A stretch of DNA of 64,000 nt, taken from assembly GCF_018881635.1 (NCBI RefSeq), contig NZ_JACVPY010000002.1:277374-341373 (forward strand). Direction: 5' to 3'. This DNA comes from Polynucleobacter sp. UB-Piko-W3. GTDB lineage: Bacteria; Pseudomonadota; Gammaproteobacteria; Burkholderiales; Burkholderiaceae. A program made the translations under genes and the position numbers. Of the stretch, positions 46,292-55,087 are shown one piece after another (positions within the stretch are counted from its first letter, which is position 1; each line of letters starts with the position of its first letter). A model generated the notes under the pieces. It was not told the origin of the DNA. It saw nothing but the letters and a program-made list of their open reading frames with translations, and did not search any database.

Positions 46292-46307
46292 CTGTATAAA
46301 CATACAG
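46292..46307 (+). promoter_or_regulatory. LexA (SOS) box of umuDC
   Basis: CTGTATAAACATACAG matches the CTGT-N8-ACAG SOS consensus exactly and is nearly palindromic. It overlaps a likely -10 (TATAAA, 46295-46300) with TTTACG at 46273-46278 as a -35. It lies only seven bases before the first ATG of umuD, so LexA would occlude the promoter fully. Confidence 0.9.
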
Positions 46308-46314
46308 TATATTA

Positions 46315-46818
46315 ATGACTATGAGCCAACCAATGAGTGCCACTAAAGTAAGCCTAAGCCAGAGCCCACAAGCCTTGGGAGCTTATTTTGCCGCCTATGA
46401 GACTAGGCTTCTGAGTCACCGGATTTCGGCAGGATTTCCTAGTCCAGCAGCGGATTACGCTGAAGATGGCCTCGATTTGAACCATTACCTAGTGCAGAAC
46501 AAGCCAGCCACTTTCATGTTCACCGTGAAGGGCGATTCGATGCTGGGGGCAGGCATTTGTGATGGCGACAAGGTAGTCGTTGATAAAGCCCTTAAGCCAA
46601 AACACAAAGACATCGTGGTGGCGGTAGTCGATAGCGAGTACACCATCAAGCGCCTGTATCAATTACGCGGCCGCATTGAACTCCAAGCAGAAAACCCCAA
46701 CTATCAAGCCATCACCTTTAACGAAGGCAGTGAGTTGCAAATTTGGGGTGTGGTTGTTGGGGTAGTGCGCAAGTACAGCAATGCCAGTAGCAGATATAAC
46801 AAAGAGGCAAAGTCATGA
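46315..46818 (+). CDS. umuD: UmuD: self-cleaving subunit of DNA polymerase V
   Basis: The 167-residue protein has the cleavage bond Ala39-Gly40 ([11 protein letters not shown]), nucleophile Ser75 in KGDSM and Lys112 in YTIKRL. The spacings of 36 and 37 residues are the same as in E. coli UmuD, so self-processing is expected. The N-terminal arm is about 15 residues longer than in E. coli; later ATGs at 46321 or 46333 could be the true start, given that the promoter almost touches 46315. It overlaps umuC by four bases. Confidence 0.94.
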   Translation: MTMSQPMSATKVSLSQSPQALGAYFAAYETRLLSHRISAGFPSPAADYAEDGLDLNHYLVQNKPATFMFTVKGDSMLGAGICDGDKVVVDKALKPKHKDIVVAVVDSEYTIKRLYQLRGRIELQAENPNYQAITFNEGSELQIWGVVVGVVRKYSNASSRYNKEAKS

Positions 46819-48107
46819 ACCCCCTTTTTGCACTCGTTGATGTCAATAACTTTTATGTTTCTTGTGAGCGCGTGTTTCAGCCCAAGTTAGAAGGCGTGCC
46901 GATGGTAGTGCTCTCCAATAACGATGGCTGCGCAGTAGCACGTAGCGCGGAGGTCAAAGCGCTGGGTGTCAAGATGGGTACGCCTTGGTTTCAGATGCAA
47001 GAGCTTGCTAAGAAGCACGGCATTCAGGCTTATTCATCGAACTACACTTTGTATGGGGATATGAGTAGCCGCGTAGTACAAGTGCTCAAGGCTTTCACAC
47101 CAAATCTCGAGGTCTATAGCATCGACGAGAGCTTTTTGCAGATCGAGACTGTCTTAAAACAATATCAAGACACGATTGAGCTAGGAACAAAAATTAAGCA
47201 GCAAGTCAAAGACACCACTGGTCTACCAGTTTGCGTCGGTATTGGGGCGAGTAAGACCTTAGCCAAGTTAGCCAATCACTTGGCTAAAAAACACAAACAG
47301 TTTGCTGGAGTGTGTGATGTCAACGCCATGGCAAAGCCAGAGCTCTATCAGTGGATGAGTGAGACAGCAGTAGGTGAGGTGTGGGGTGTTGGTCGGCAAA
47401 TCGCCAAAAAACTCACAGCCCAAAATATTCATAGTATGTTTGACCTCCTGCAGGCTTCACCACAGGCAATGCGCCAACAGTTTGGGGTAGTAATGGAGCG
47501 CCTTTGTTATGAGCTGCGCGGGACTTCTTGCCTGGAGCTCGAAGAAGTGGCGCCAGCCAAACAACAAATCATTGCCTCACGCAGTTTTGGAAAACTCGTT
47601 ACTAGTCAAGCAGAGCTTGCCCAGTCAGTAGCTACCCATGTAGCGCGCGCAGCGGAAAAGTTGAGAACCCAAAATAGCACTACGGGCGCGCTCACGGTAT
47701 TTATTCAGACTAATCCGTTTAAGCAATACGAGCCACAACATCATCAGAGCATCACCATTCCACTGCCTGATGCAAGCGATAACACGCTGACATTAACCAA
47801 TGCAGCCCTTGCAGGCCTCAAGCAAATTTACAAACCAAACTTTCGGTATAAGAAAGCAGGCGTCATTCTCAATCTCATTAGTGATAAGCCTACTATGCAG
47901 CAATCCTTATTTGAAGATGTCGAAAGTAAAGGCAAATCTGCACATCTGATGAAAGCGATGGATCAGATCAATACGCGTTTTGGTAATGCAGTACTCAGAT
48001 CAGCGGCAGCAGGAACAAACAATACAAAGCAAGGGTGGCAAATGAAATCAGGCAATAAGTCACCAAACTACACCACGCAGTGGGATGAGCTACCAATCGC
48101 AAGATAA
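46815..48107 (+). CDS. umuC: UmuC: translesion DNA polymerase V catalytic subunit
   Basis: The 430-residue Y-family polymerase has the catalytic acidic motifs [17 protein letters not shown] at the N-terminus and YSIDESFLQ near residue 104. The steric and finger residues [11 protein letters not shown], a helix-hairpin-helix segment ([12 protein letters not shown]) and a little-finger domain follow. It is SOS-induced with umuD (ATGA overlap) and active in error-prone bypass. A short terminator follows the gene. Confidence 0.95.
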   Translation: MNPLFALVDVNNFYVSCERVFQPKLEGVPMVVLSNNDGCAVARSAEVKALGVKMGTPWFQMQELAKKHGIQAYSSNYTLYGDMSSRVVQVLKAFTPNLEVYSIDESFLQIETVLKQYQDTIELGTKIKQQVKDTTGLPVCVGIGASKTLAKLANHLAKKHKQFAGVCDVNAMAKPELYQWMSETAVGEVWGVGRQIAKKLTAQNIHSMFDLLQASPQAMRQQFGVVMERLCYELRGTSCLELEEVAPAKQQIIASRSFGKLVTSQAELAQSVATHVARAAEKLRTQNSTTGALTVFIQTNPFKQYEPQHHQSITIPLPDASDNTLTLTNAALAGLKQIYKPNFRYKKAGVILNLISDKPTMQQSLFEDVESKGKSAHLMKAMDQINTRFGNAVLRSAAAGTNNTKQGWQMKSGNKSPNYTTQWDELPIAR

Positions 48108-48156
48108 GAAAAGAAAATAAAGATGAAAAAACCACAGCAAAACAGTTATTTTTTAC

Positions 48157-48177
48157 AAGCTCATTTCGTGAGCTTTT
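48157..48177 (+). terminator. Terminator after umuDC
   Basis: The seven-base stem AAGCTCA / TGAGCTT with loop TTTCG is followed by TTTT-like sequence, about 50 bases after umuC. Confidence 0.65.
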
Positions 48178-48233
48178 GACCCACTAATCTGAATACGTAG
48201 CAACACACTCAATAGCGAAAGAGGAGAAAGCAA

Positions 48234-48377
48234 ATGGAAACAATTGGCAACTTGATGAATAACTTTAACGGCATCTCATTGGCAGTCATCATGATTTTGT
48301 CTTACTGCGCAGTGCTCAAAAACACCAAGCGTCATGAAAGCGCAACAAAGCCAGTATTTAATCGTAGATACGAGTAA
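48234..48377 (+). CDS. Small single-helix membrane protein downstream of umuDC
   Basis: The 47-residue protein has one hydrophobic segment (ISLAVIMILSYCAVL, residues 13-27) and a basic tail (KNTKRHESATK). The ribosome-binding site GAGGAG lies eight bases before the ATG. Terminators flank it on both sides (48157-48177 and 48441-48484), so it is a separate short transcript. I do not recognise it. Size and charge are like small stress or toxin membrane peptides, but nothing shows that role. Confidence 0.55.
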   Translation: METIGNLMNNFNGISLAVIMILSYCAVLKNTKRHESATKPVFNRRYE

Positions 48378-48440
48378 AGATCAGTAGCAGCAGGAAATAG
48401 GCAGTAAATAAGCAGTAAACCGCAGCAGGCAAAAGCAGAG

Positions 48441-48484
48441 GGGAATAAGGAAATCACGGATTCCTTATTCCCTAATTCTTTTTG
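48441..48484 (+). terminator. Strong hairpin after small membrane-protein gene
   Basis: A perfect twelve-base stem GGGAATAAGGAA / TTCCTTATTCCC with an eight-base loop is followed after a short gap by five T. The T run is offset by six bases, which weakens the call a little. Confidence 0.7.
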
Positions 48485-48576
48485 GGCCCTGTATAAGGCT
48501 ATTAGGCATAATGCTCCTAAGTAATAGATGCATTTTCATTAAGCAACAAAGGGACAAAGTTCGTTAATATTGAAAA

Positions 48577-49119
48577 ATGAATGAAGACAAGCAAACCTAT
48601 CTAGATAAAAAATTGCGCCCATTACCACGTTGGATATTTATGTCGCGTTGGTTGCAAGCACCTTTATATATTGGCCTTATCGTTGCCCAAGGCGTTTATG
48701 TTTGGCAGTTCTGGATAGAGCTCTACCATCTGATTTCCATGATGGCGAATAAGGATATGACTGAAACGGCATTAATGCTTGTCGTCTTAGGTTTAATAGA
48801 TGTAGTGATGATTTCTAACTTGTTAGTTATGGTCATCGTTGGTGGTTGGGAGACTTTTGTATCGCGTTTGGAGCTAGAAAACCATCCTGACCAGCCTGAG
48901 TGGTTATCTCATGTGAATGCCGGTGTTCTGAAGGTGAAGCTAGCAACCGCCATTATTGGCATTTCATCGATTCATTTGCTCAAGACCTTTATTAATGCCG
49001 CATCCTATGATGAAAAGACATTAATGTGGCAGACCCTCATCCACGTTACCTTTGTATTGTCTGCCATTGCCATTGCCTATACCGAAAAAATAGTAACTTC
49101 AGCCCATAAACCGCATTGA
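48577..49119 (+). CDS. UPF0114/YqhA-type integral membrane protein
   Basis: The 180-residue protein has four predicted helices and matches the TIGR00645 family by [20 protein letters not shown] near the start and [30 protein letters not shown] in the middle. The family is widespread and uncharacterised. It is followed by a YkgJ-type gene; the 73-base gap makes co-transcription uncertain. Confidence 0.87.
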   Translation: MNEDKQTYLDKKLRPLPRWIFMSRWLQAPLYIGLIVAQGVYVWQFWIELYHLISMMANKDMTETALMLVVLGLIDVVMISNLLVMVIVGGWETFVSRLELENHPDQPEWLSHVNAGVLKVKLATAIIGISSIHLLKTFINAASYDEKTLMWQTLIHVTFVLSAIAIAYTEKIVTSAHKPH

Positions 49120-49192
49120 GAATGAGGGTAGGTAGGCCTAGGCCCACTCAGAAGTCTAGAAGCATGTTTTCAATGAATGTTCAAGAGGCCAA

Positions 49193-49537
49193 ATGACATC
49201 AAACCCTTGTTTTGAATGCGGCCAGTGTTGCCAACATTTTCGGGTGAGTTTTTATCATGCTGAAATTGAAGGTAATGGTGTTGGCACAGTGCCAGCAGAG
49301 CTCACTACCAAAATATCAGAGCACCTCGCGTGCATGAAGGGTACAGAGAAGGGCGGAGCACCTTGTATCGCCCTTATTCATAATAAAGAAGAGGGTTGGC
49401 GCTGCTCTATCTATGAAGATCGACCAAGCCCATGCCGAGAATTTAATATTCTCAATGAAGACGGCACACCCAACCCCGATTGCCTAAAGCTACAGCAAGT
49501 AGCCAAACAGAAAAAAGTCTTACTTAGCCAAATTTAG
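49193..49537 (+). CDS. YkgJ-family cysteine-cluster protein
   Basis: The 114-residue protein has the pattern CFECGQCCQHFRV at the start, then PCIALIHNKEEGWRCSIYEDRPSPCREF, the conserved cysteine set of the zinc- or iron-chelating YkgJ/CxxCxxCC family. A metal-binding role is inferred from the family. The 3' end overlaps the convergent Bug gene by 18 bases. Confidence 0.87.
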   Translation: MTSNPCFECGQCCQHFRVSFYHAEIEGNGVGTVPAELTTKISEHLACMKGTEKGGAPCIALIHNKEEGWRCSIYEDRPSPCREFNILNEDGTPNPDCLKLQQVAKQKKVLLSQI

Positions 49538-50494
49538 ACTCTTCACGATTTGACTAAATGCTGCGTACTCTTGAGTGAGCTTATCTTGCAACTCTTTACC
49601 AGTGAGTACAGCAGAAGACTCCCCTGACTCATCTAAGTAACGTAAGGTATCTGGCTCTTTCATCGCCTTACTGTAGGCTTGGACAATTTGATTGATGCGT
49701 TCGGGCTTTGTGTCCTTAGGGGCAAGAATGACACGCCATAGCAAAGTCTCTTCTTTAGCAAGGCCAAGATCTTTTAAAGAACTAGCATTTGGGAACTGTG
49801 CATTTCTATTAACCGAGGAAACTAATAAACATTTAGCCTTACCCACATTGGCGTGTTGTAGTACTGGTGGAATAGAGCCCACATAGATATCAATCTGATT
49901 CGATAAGAAGCCGATAATGGTTTCGCCAGCACCTTTATAGGGAACATCGACCGTTTGAATATTTTGGGTTCTAAAGATGCGCTCAGCAGCAAGCTGTGCA
50001 GGACCGCCTAGACCATCGGTTCCGTAAGTGTATTTCTTGGGATTTTTACGCAACTCTTCCATCAATGCTTTACCGTCATTTGCCGGAAAGTCAGGGCGTA
50101 CACAAAAGATATAAGGAGCCGTAGAAAGCTGAATCACTGGAATGTAATCACTCGGCGTGTAAGGCACTTTGCTAGTTTGCGGCACGACGGTCACTGGCGC
50201 AGGCCATACACCAGCTAAGGTGTAGCCATCGGGCGTAGAGTTAATCACTTGTGCAAGGCCAATGGTGCCACCAGCACCAGCTACGTTCTGAATACTAATC
50301 GGTCCACCAATAAAGCGTTGCGCATCTTTCGATACCACCCGAAAGAGGGCATCAGTGCCGCCACCAGGCGCAGTAGGCACAATCAATTTCGTAACCGTTT
50401 GTGCAAGGACAGGGCTTTGCAATAAATAGATAACGCTAAGACCAAATAAACCCTTAGCAAGGGATTGAGTGAGTGAGATGATTAAGTGGCGCAT
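49520..50494 (-). CDS. Bug/TctC-family periplasmic receptor
   Basis: The 324-residue receptor has a signal peptide ending PVLAQ. The ligand loop reads TAPGGGTDALFRV, followed by VAGAGGTIGLAQVINSTPDGYTLAG. It sits 25 bases downstream of an amidohydrolase gene on the same strand and likely supplies its substrate, probably a cyclic or aromatic-derived carboxylate. Confidence 0.9.
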   Translation of the reverse strand: MRHLIISLTQSLAKGLFGLSVIYLLQSPVLAQTVTKLIVPTAPGGGTDALFRVVSKDAQRFIGGPISIQNVAGAGGTIGLAQVINSTPDGYTLAGVWPAPVTVVPQTSKVPYTPSDYIPVIQLSTAPYIFCVRPDFPANDGKALMEELRKNPKKYTYGTDGLGGPAQLAAERIFRTQNIQTVDVPYKGAGETIIGFLSNQIDIYVGSIPPVLQHANVGKAKCLLVSSVNRNAQFPNASSLKDLGLAKEETLLWRVILAPKDTKPERINQIVQAYSKAMKEPDTLRYLDESGESSAVLTGKELQDKLTQEYAAFSQIVKSLNLAK

Positions 50495-50519
50495 ATTAGA
50501 ACCTTAGAAGAAACTGAGT

Positions 50520-51347
50520 CTAAAAATGAAACAGCGATTTAGGATTATGAATGAAAATATCTTCCCAAACCACCGAATCGTCAACTTCTGATTGAATCCA
50601 AGTTAAGCAATCAGCGTAAGTAAATTGGTTTTCATAACTTAACCAAGGCCAGTCGCTAGCCCAGACCAACTGTTTTGGGTTTGCAGCCACTAGGGCATCA
50701 ACATAAGGCTTAATGCTGACACCATTCAAAGAGCCCACTCGATAGGGTGCAGAAAGCTTGACCCAAACCTGGCCGGCTTCAAGGGCTTTTAAAGTGTTCT
50801 GAAAGGATGGACTGTTAACGCCTAACTTCGGATCAGGGTGGCCAAAGTGATCCAGCACCAAAGTGGCACCACTTGCCAGAATCTGTGGAACGACCTGTTC
50901 TTGTAGGTGGTCCTCTATAAATAATTCAATATGCAGATCAAGGTCTCTTGCTAAAGCCAGCAGTCTTTTATATTGCGCACTATTAATATCTGGAAGAACT
51001 TTTTTCTTATTCCAATTGAGTCGTATACCAACGATGCCAATTTCTTGCATTAGCTGTAATTGACGCTCAAGGGCAATGATCTCTGTAGCAGGATCGATAA
51101 TTGCTGTACCCCTCAGTTGATCCGGAAAGCTACGGAGCGCATCAAATAGCAAGGCATTATTTGCGCCATAAAAACTTGGGGCGGTTAGAACACCATGAGA
51201 GATGCCATGGCTATGGAGGACTTCTAGATATTCTTTGGCACTCACATCTCTCGCAGGGCGAGAGTGAATGTCGGGGGCTAAAGGAAAGTCCAACGCCATA
51301 ATATGAGCGTGGCAATCTATTCCTGTAACTTTGCCTTTATCTTGCAT
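50520..51347 (-). CDS. PDC-hydrolase-like amidohydrolase (2-pyrone-4,6-dicarboxylate lactonase family)
   Basis: The 275-residue TIM-barrel hydrolase has the family opening IDCHAHIMALDFPL, LTAPSFYGANNALL, then GIRLNWNKK, LVLDHFGHPD and WASDWPW. This set is typical of LigI-type lactonases in protocatechuate 4,5-cleavage and of the related 4-sulfomuconolactone/levodione group. The exact lactone is unknown. It is paired with a downstream Bug receptor and divergent from the ICL-family gene. Confidence 0.82.
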   Translation of the reverse strand: MQDKGKVTGIDCHAHIMALDFPLAPDIHSRPARDVSAKEYLEVLHSHGISHGVLTAPSFYGANNALLFDALRSFPDQLRGTAIIDPATEIIALERQLQLMQEIGIVGIRLNWNKKKVLPDINSAQYKRLLALARDLDLHIELFIEDHLQEQVVPQILASGATLVLDHFGHPDPKLGVNSPSFQNTLKALEAGQVWVKLSAPYRVGSLNGVSIKPYVDALVAANPKQLVWASDWPWLSYENQFTYADCLTWIQSEVDDSVVWEDIFIHNPKSLFHF

Positions 51348-51392
51348 CTATCCCTTGATTCATCCTTATAATTCTGTAAAAAGGAGACTACC

Positions 51393-52259
51393 ATGTCCAT
51401 GCACTTAGGCACAAAATTGCGCAAGCTCATTAATGAGAAGCGGGGTTTGCTGGTACCAGGAGCAGGTAACGCTTTAGCAGCACGCGTGATTGAGGATGCG
51501 GGTTTTGAGGCTGTCTATTTAAGTGGCGCAGCAATTACTAATCAGTTCTACGGCATTCCTGATCTAGGCTTTATTGGTCTCAATGATGTTGCGGCGCACA
51601 CTGCAGCAATTAGAGAGGTTACCCAAATTCCCTTAATTGTCGATATTGACGTTGGCTTTGGTAATGCCGTTAATGTGCACCACACCATTAAAGTGCTCGA
51701 GCGCGCTGGCGCCAATGCAGTTCAAATCGAAGATCAAGCAATGCCTAAGCGTTGTGGCCACTTCGCTGGCAAGATCATCATTAGTAAAGAGGAGATGTGC
51801 AGCAAGATTAAAGCTGCAGTGGATGCCAGAGTGCATGATGACTTCTTAATCATTGCTAGAACGGATGCTAGATCAATCTATGGCCTTGAGGATGCACTTG
51901 ATAGGGCACAAAGCTATGCGCAAGCAGGCGCAGATATGACTTTTATCGAAGCACCAGAAAGTGTAGAAGAAATGAAGCTCATCGCTGCGCAAAGTTATTG
52001 CCCACAACTAATCAATATTGTTATTGGTGGAAAAACTCCATCCTTACCATTAAAAGACTTATCTGCGATGGGCTTTGGAATCGTGCTCTACGCTAATGCT
52101 GCTTTGCAGGGCGCTGTTCGTGGCATGACTAATGCCTTAGATCATTTAAAGAAAACAGGTGAACTTAAAGAAGATCCTATATTGGTAGCTACCTTTGCTG
52201 AGCGCCAAAGTGTCGTCAAAAAAGAAGACTTTGATGCGTTAGAGAAAAAATTCTCTTAA
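51393..52259 (+). CDS. Isocitrate lyase/PEP mutase-family enzyme
   Basis: The 288-residue TIM barrel has YLSGAAITN at the start, Mg2+-binding Asp residues in VDIDVGFG (84-90; usually VDADTGFG), IEDQAMPKRCGH with Cys121, and RTDARS. The Cys in KRCGH marks the lyase branch (methylisocitrate or dimethylmalate type) rather than PEP mutase. It cleaves or decarboxylates a 2-hydroxy dicarboxylate. It starts a row of plus-strand catabolic genes. Confidence 0.85.
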   Translation: MSMHLGTKLRKLINEKRGLLVPGAGNALAARVIEDAGFEAVYLSGAAITNQFYGIPDLGFIGLNDVAAHTAAIREVTQIPLIVDIDVGFGNAVNVHHTIKVLERAGANAVQIEDQAMPKRCGHFAGKIIISKEEMCSKIKAAVDARVHDDFLIIARTDARSIYGLEDALDRAQSYAQAGADMTFIEAPESVEEMKLIAAQSYCPQLINIVIGGKTPSLPLKDLSAMGFGIVLYANAALQGAVRGMTNALDHLKKTGELKEDPILVATFAERQSVVKKEDFDALEKKFS

Positions 52260-52306
52260 TGCAAACAAAAAAATCAATCAGATTCAATGCAAAGGATGAG
52301 TAATCG

Positions 52307-53032
52307 ATGGTAAATATAGCTCGTCTAGGATTTTTGATTCCGCCTGGGAATCCCAATACTGAAGGTGAAGTCATTAAGATGGCTAGGCTAGAATTCTCGC
52401 TTCACTTCACAAGAATGGTCGCTCATGGCGAGACGGGAAGTCTTGATGGGCAGGACGAGCGCAATCAAACGCAGATCGATCATTTACCTGAGAATATTGA
52501 GCTTCTCAAGTTGGTCAAGCCTGCTGTGATAGCGATGGCCCATACTGCCAGCAGTTACACCCTTGGCAAGGAAGGTGAGGCCAAGCTGATTCAAAAGCTT
52601 GAGGATCAATACGCAGTGCCATTCATTACCGCCTTTGGTAGTGTGGTGAAGGCATTGAATCACCTCAAAGTAAAAAAGATTGCCTTTGGTACGCCTTATA
52701 GTGAGCAGAACACTTTGCGTTGCAAGCATTTATTAGAGGCATATGGTTTTGAGATTGTGAGTTTTGGAAATTTGCCAGGTGTCAAAAATATCTATGATGA
52801 AACCACGCAGCGTGCACTTGAGCTGGTGCGCCAAGTTAATAGCCCCGCTGCGCAAGCTATATTCGTGAGTGGGGTGGGAATGCCCACGATTGATATTCTG
52901 GCGCAAGGCGAGGCCGAGACGGGTAAGCCCGTGATTTCAAGTATTGCCGCTACGATGTGGAATGCACTTCAAGCGGCAAAGGTCAGTAGCAGTATTGAGC
53001 AATTTGGCAGCTTACTTTCAGGAAAACACTAA
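52307..53032 (+). CDS. Asp/Glu racemase-fold (maleate isomerase/AMDase-like) protein lacking both catalytic cysteines
   Basis: The 241-residue protein follows the Asp/Glu-racemase superfamily: LGFLIPPGNPNTE, FTRMVAHGET, and a duplicated alpha/beta layout. The first active-site Cys position (ACTSGS in relatives) reads AHTASS with His79. The second (SCTN) reads SGVG with Gly189. Only Cys139, in a helix, remains. Either the chemistry differs or the protein is not a canonical isomerase. The gene lies between the ICL-family gene and a Bug gene. Confidence 0.78.
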   Translation: MVNIARLGFLIPPGNPNTEGEVIKMARLEFSLHFTRMVAHGETGSLDGQDERNQTQIDHLPENIELLKLVKPAVIAMAHTASSYTLGKEGEAKLIQKLEDQYAVPFITAFGSVVKALNHLKVKKIAFGTPYSEQNTLRCKHLLEAYGFEIVSFGNLPGVKNIYDETTQRALELVRQVNSPAAQAIFVSGVGMPTIDILAQGEAETGKPVISSIAATMWNALQAAKVSSSIEQFGSLLSGKH

Positions 53033-53033
53033 A

Positions 53034-54005
53034 GTGAAATTCATCCAATATGTATTAGCCACACTAGCAATCACGATTGCTTCACTATCCCATAGCGCTC
53101 CATTTCCAGATAAACCGATTCGCCTAATAGTTCCATTTACAGCTGGAGGTAATGTGGATAATTCTGCGCGCACAATTAGTCAGGGATTATCTGAGCAGTT
53201 AGGGCAGAGCGTGATTGTTGATAACAAACCCGGGGCTAATACCCTCATCGGCGCTGAGTTTGTGGCGCGCGCTAATCCAGATGGCTATACCTTATTATTA
53301 GGAACGCCTGAGAGTCTAGCAATAAATCCTCATGTATATAAAAGGATTAACTATGATCCGCTCAAAGATCTTACTGCCGTAGGCTTAGTCGGTAATTTTC
53401 CTTTTGCGTTGGTTGTCAATCTAAAATTACCCGCTAAAAATATCAAAGAGTTTGTGGCACTTGCAAAAAGCATGCCTGGAAAAATGAACTACTCATCATG
53501 GGGTATAGGTAGTACATCCCAAATTACATTTGAGAGATTTAATCAAGTAGCCGGTATTGAATTAGTCCATATTCCCTTTCAGGGAGCTGCTCCAGCGATT
53601 ACTGCAATTGCCGCAGATGAGGTGCAGGCGATGATGGTACCGCTCTCGGTGGCCTTGCCACAGGCAGCCGGCGGCAAAGTCAAAATTTTGGGCATTACCA
53701 CTAGTCAACGCTTCGCTAGTGCCCCAGATATTTTGACTTTTCAGGAGCAGGGCTATCCAGTAGTCATGAGTGGTTGGCATTTAATCGTAGCGCCAAATAA
53801 AACAAGCCCATCTGTTTTGCAAACCCTGAACCGAAACCTGAATAAAGCGTTAGAGACTCAAGCTACTAAAGAGGCATTAATCAGGATTGGGATTGAGCCA
53901 AGCCCAGGATCAATTGCTCAAGCCAATAAACTTATCCAGACTGAATATGAGCGTTGGGGCAAAACCGCTAAAGATGCTGGCATTGCAATTGAGAAATCAG
54001 AGTAA
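53034..54005 (+). CDS. Bug/TctC-family periplasmic receptor
   Basis: The 323-residue receptor starts at GTG 53034, one base after the racemase-like stop and near AGGAAA. The longer frame from 52944 lies inside that gene. The signal peptide ends SHSAP. The loop reads FTAGGNVDNSAR, followed by PGANTLIGAEFVARANPDGYTLLLG, without the usual GAGG turn. It is probably co-transcribed with the racemase-like and ICL-family genes. Confidence 0.88.
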   Translation: MKFIQYVLATLAITIASLSHSAPFPDKPIRLIVPFTAGGNVDNSARTISQGLSEQLGQSVIVDNKPGANTLIGAEFVARANPDGYTLLLGTPESLAINPHVYKRINYDPLKDLTAVGLVGNFPFALVVNLKLPAKNIKEFVALAKSMPGKMNYSSWGIGSTSQITFERFNQVAGIELVHIPFQGAAPAITAIAADEVQAMMVPLSVALPQAAGGKVKILGITTSQRFASAPDILTFQEQGYPVVMSGWHLIVAPNKTSPSVLQTLNRNLNKALETQATKEALIRIGIEPSPGSIAQANKLIQTEYERWGKTAKDAGIAIEKSE

Positions 54006-54045
54006 TAGCCTAGTTGCTCATTTTGATGGTTGGCAAAAGAGAAGA

Positions 54046-55011
54046 GTGAACGCATTGAAAATTTTCGTAACGGCATTGGCTTTCATTTGCTCTTCACTCG
54101 CATTTGCAGACTATCCCGAAAAGTCGATTCGTTTAGTAGTGCCATTTGCTACTGGAGGAACTTCAGAGATCATTGCGCGCTCTGTGGCCAGTAGTCTCAG
54201 CACAAGCCTGGGTCAATCTGTCTATGTGGATAACAAGCCTGGCGGTGCAGGCAACATCGCGATGGAAGAGGTCAAACGCGCCAATCCAGATGGCTACACC
54301 TTGATATTGGGTCACGTCGGAACCCTGGCTGTGAACCCTGCACTCTTTGGTAAAAAACTTCCTTATGATCCCAATAAAGATTTTGCGCCCGTAAGCTTAG
54401 TAGCAAAAGTGCCTAATGTCATTGCAGTGAGCGAGAAAAGTAATTACAAGACCTTGGCCGATTTAGTGGCCGATGCTAAAAAGAACCCGGGAAAAATAAA
54501 TTATGGCTCTGCAGGCAATGGCAGTGCAGGGCACCTGGCAATGGAATACTTTTCATCTGAAGCCGGAATTGATCTAGTCCATGTGCCCTATAAAGGTTCT
54601 GGTCCAATGCTGACTGATTTAATCGGCGGTCAAATTCAGGCAACATTTAATGGTATGCCTTCATTAATGGGCCAGATTAAAGGTGGTGCTTTACGTCCGC
54701 TAGCTGTTGGATCATTGGAGCGCTCAAAAGTATTGCCCAATGTGCCCACCATTGCTGAGTCTGGTTACAAAGGATTTGAGACCTCGCAATGGTATGGAAT
54801 TATGGCTCCTGCTGGCACGCCGCAACCGGTGATTGATCGCCTGCAAAAAGAGATTGCAAAATCGTTAAAGTCAAAAGAAGATTCTAAAAAGATGCTCGAT
54901 GACGGTGCGGTATTAGTGGGAGATACACCCGCTCAGTTTGGAGCATTCATTAAAACTGAGCAAAGCCGTTGGGCTAAAGTAGTTGAAAAGGCGAAAATCA
55001 CAGTCGATTAA
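54046..55011 (+). CDS. Bug/TctC-family periplasmic receptor
   Basis: The 321-residue receptor starts at GTG 54046, or possibly TTG 54055; the longer frame overlaps the preceding Bug gene. The signal peptide ends LAFAD. The loop reads FATGGTSEIIAR, with Glu in place of the usual Asp, followed by PGGAGNIAMEEVKRANPDGYTLILG. Two Bug genes in tandem are unusual. The next gene is a sugar-acid dehydratase 76 bases on. Confidence 0.88.
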   Translation: MNALKIFVTALAFICSSLAFADYPEKSIRLVVPFATGGTSEIIARSVASSLSTSLGQSVYVDNKPGGAGNIAMEEVKRANPDGYTLILGHVGTLAVNPALFGKKLPYDPNKDFAPVSLVAKVPNVIAVSEKSNYKTLADLVADAKKNPGKINYGSAGNGSAGHLAMEYFSSEAGIDLVHVPYKGSGPMLTDLIGGQIQATFNGMPSLMGQIKGGALRPLAVGSLERSKVLPNVPTIAESGYKGFETSQWYGIMAPAGTPQPVIDRLQKEIAKSLKSKEDSKKMLDDGAVLVGDTPAQFGAFIKTEQSRWAKVVEKAKITVD

Positions 55012-55087
55012 GGAAACACTGCAGGTAGCCCCTCTCTGGGATGGCAGGCATTAAGATAGAGTTACTTAAATCCACGGCTAAACCCCA

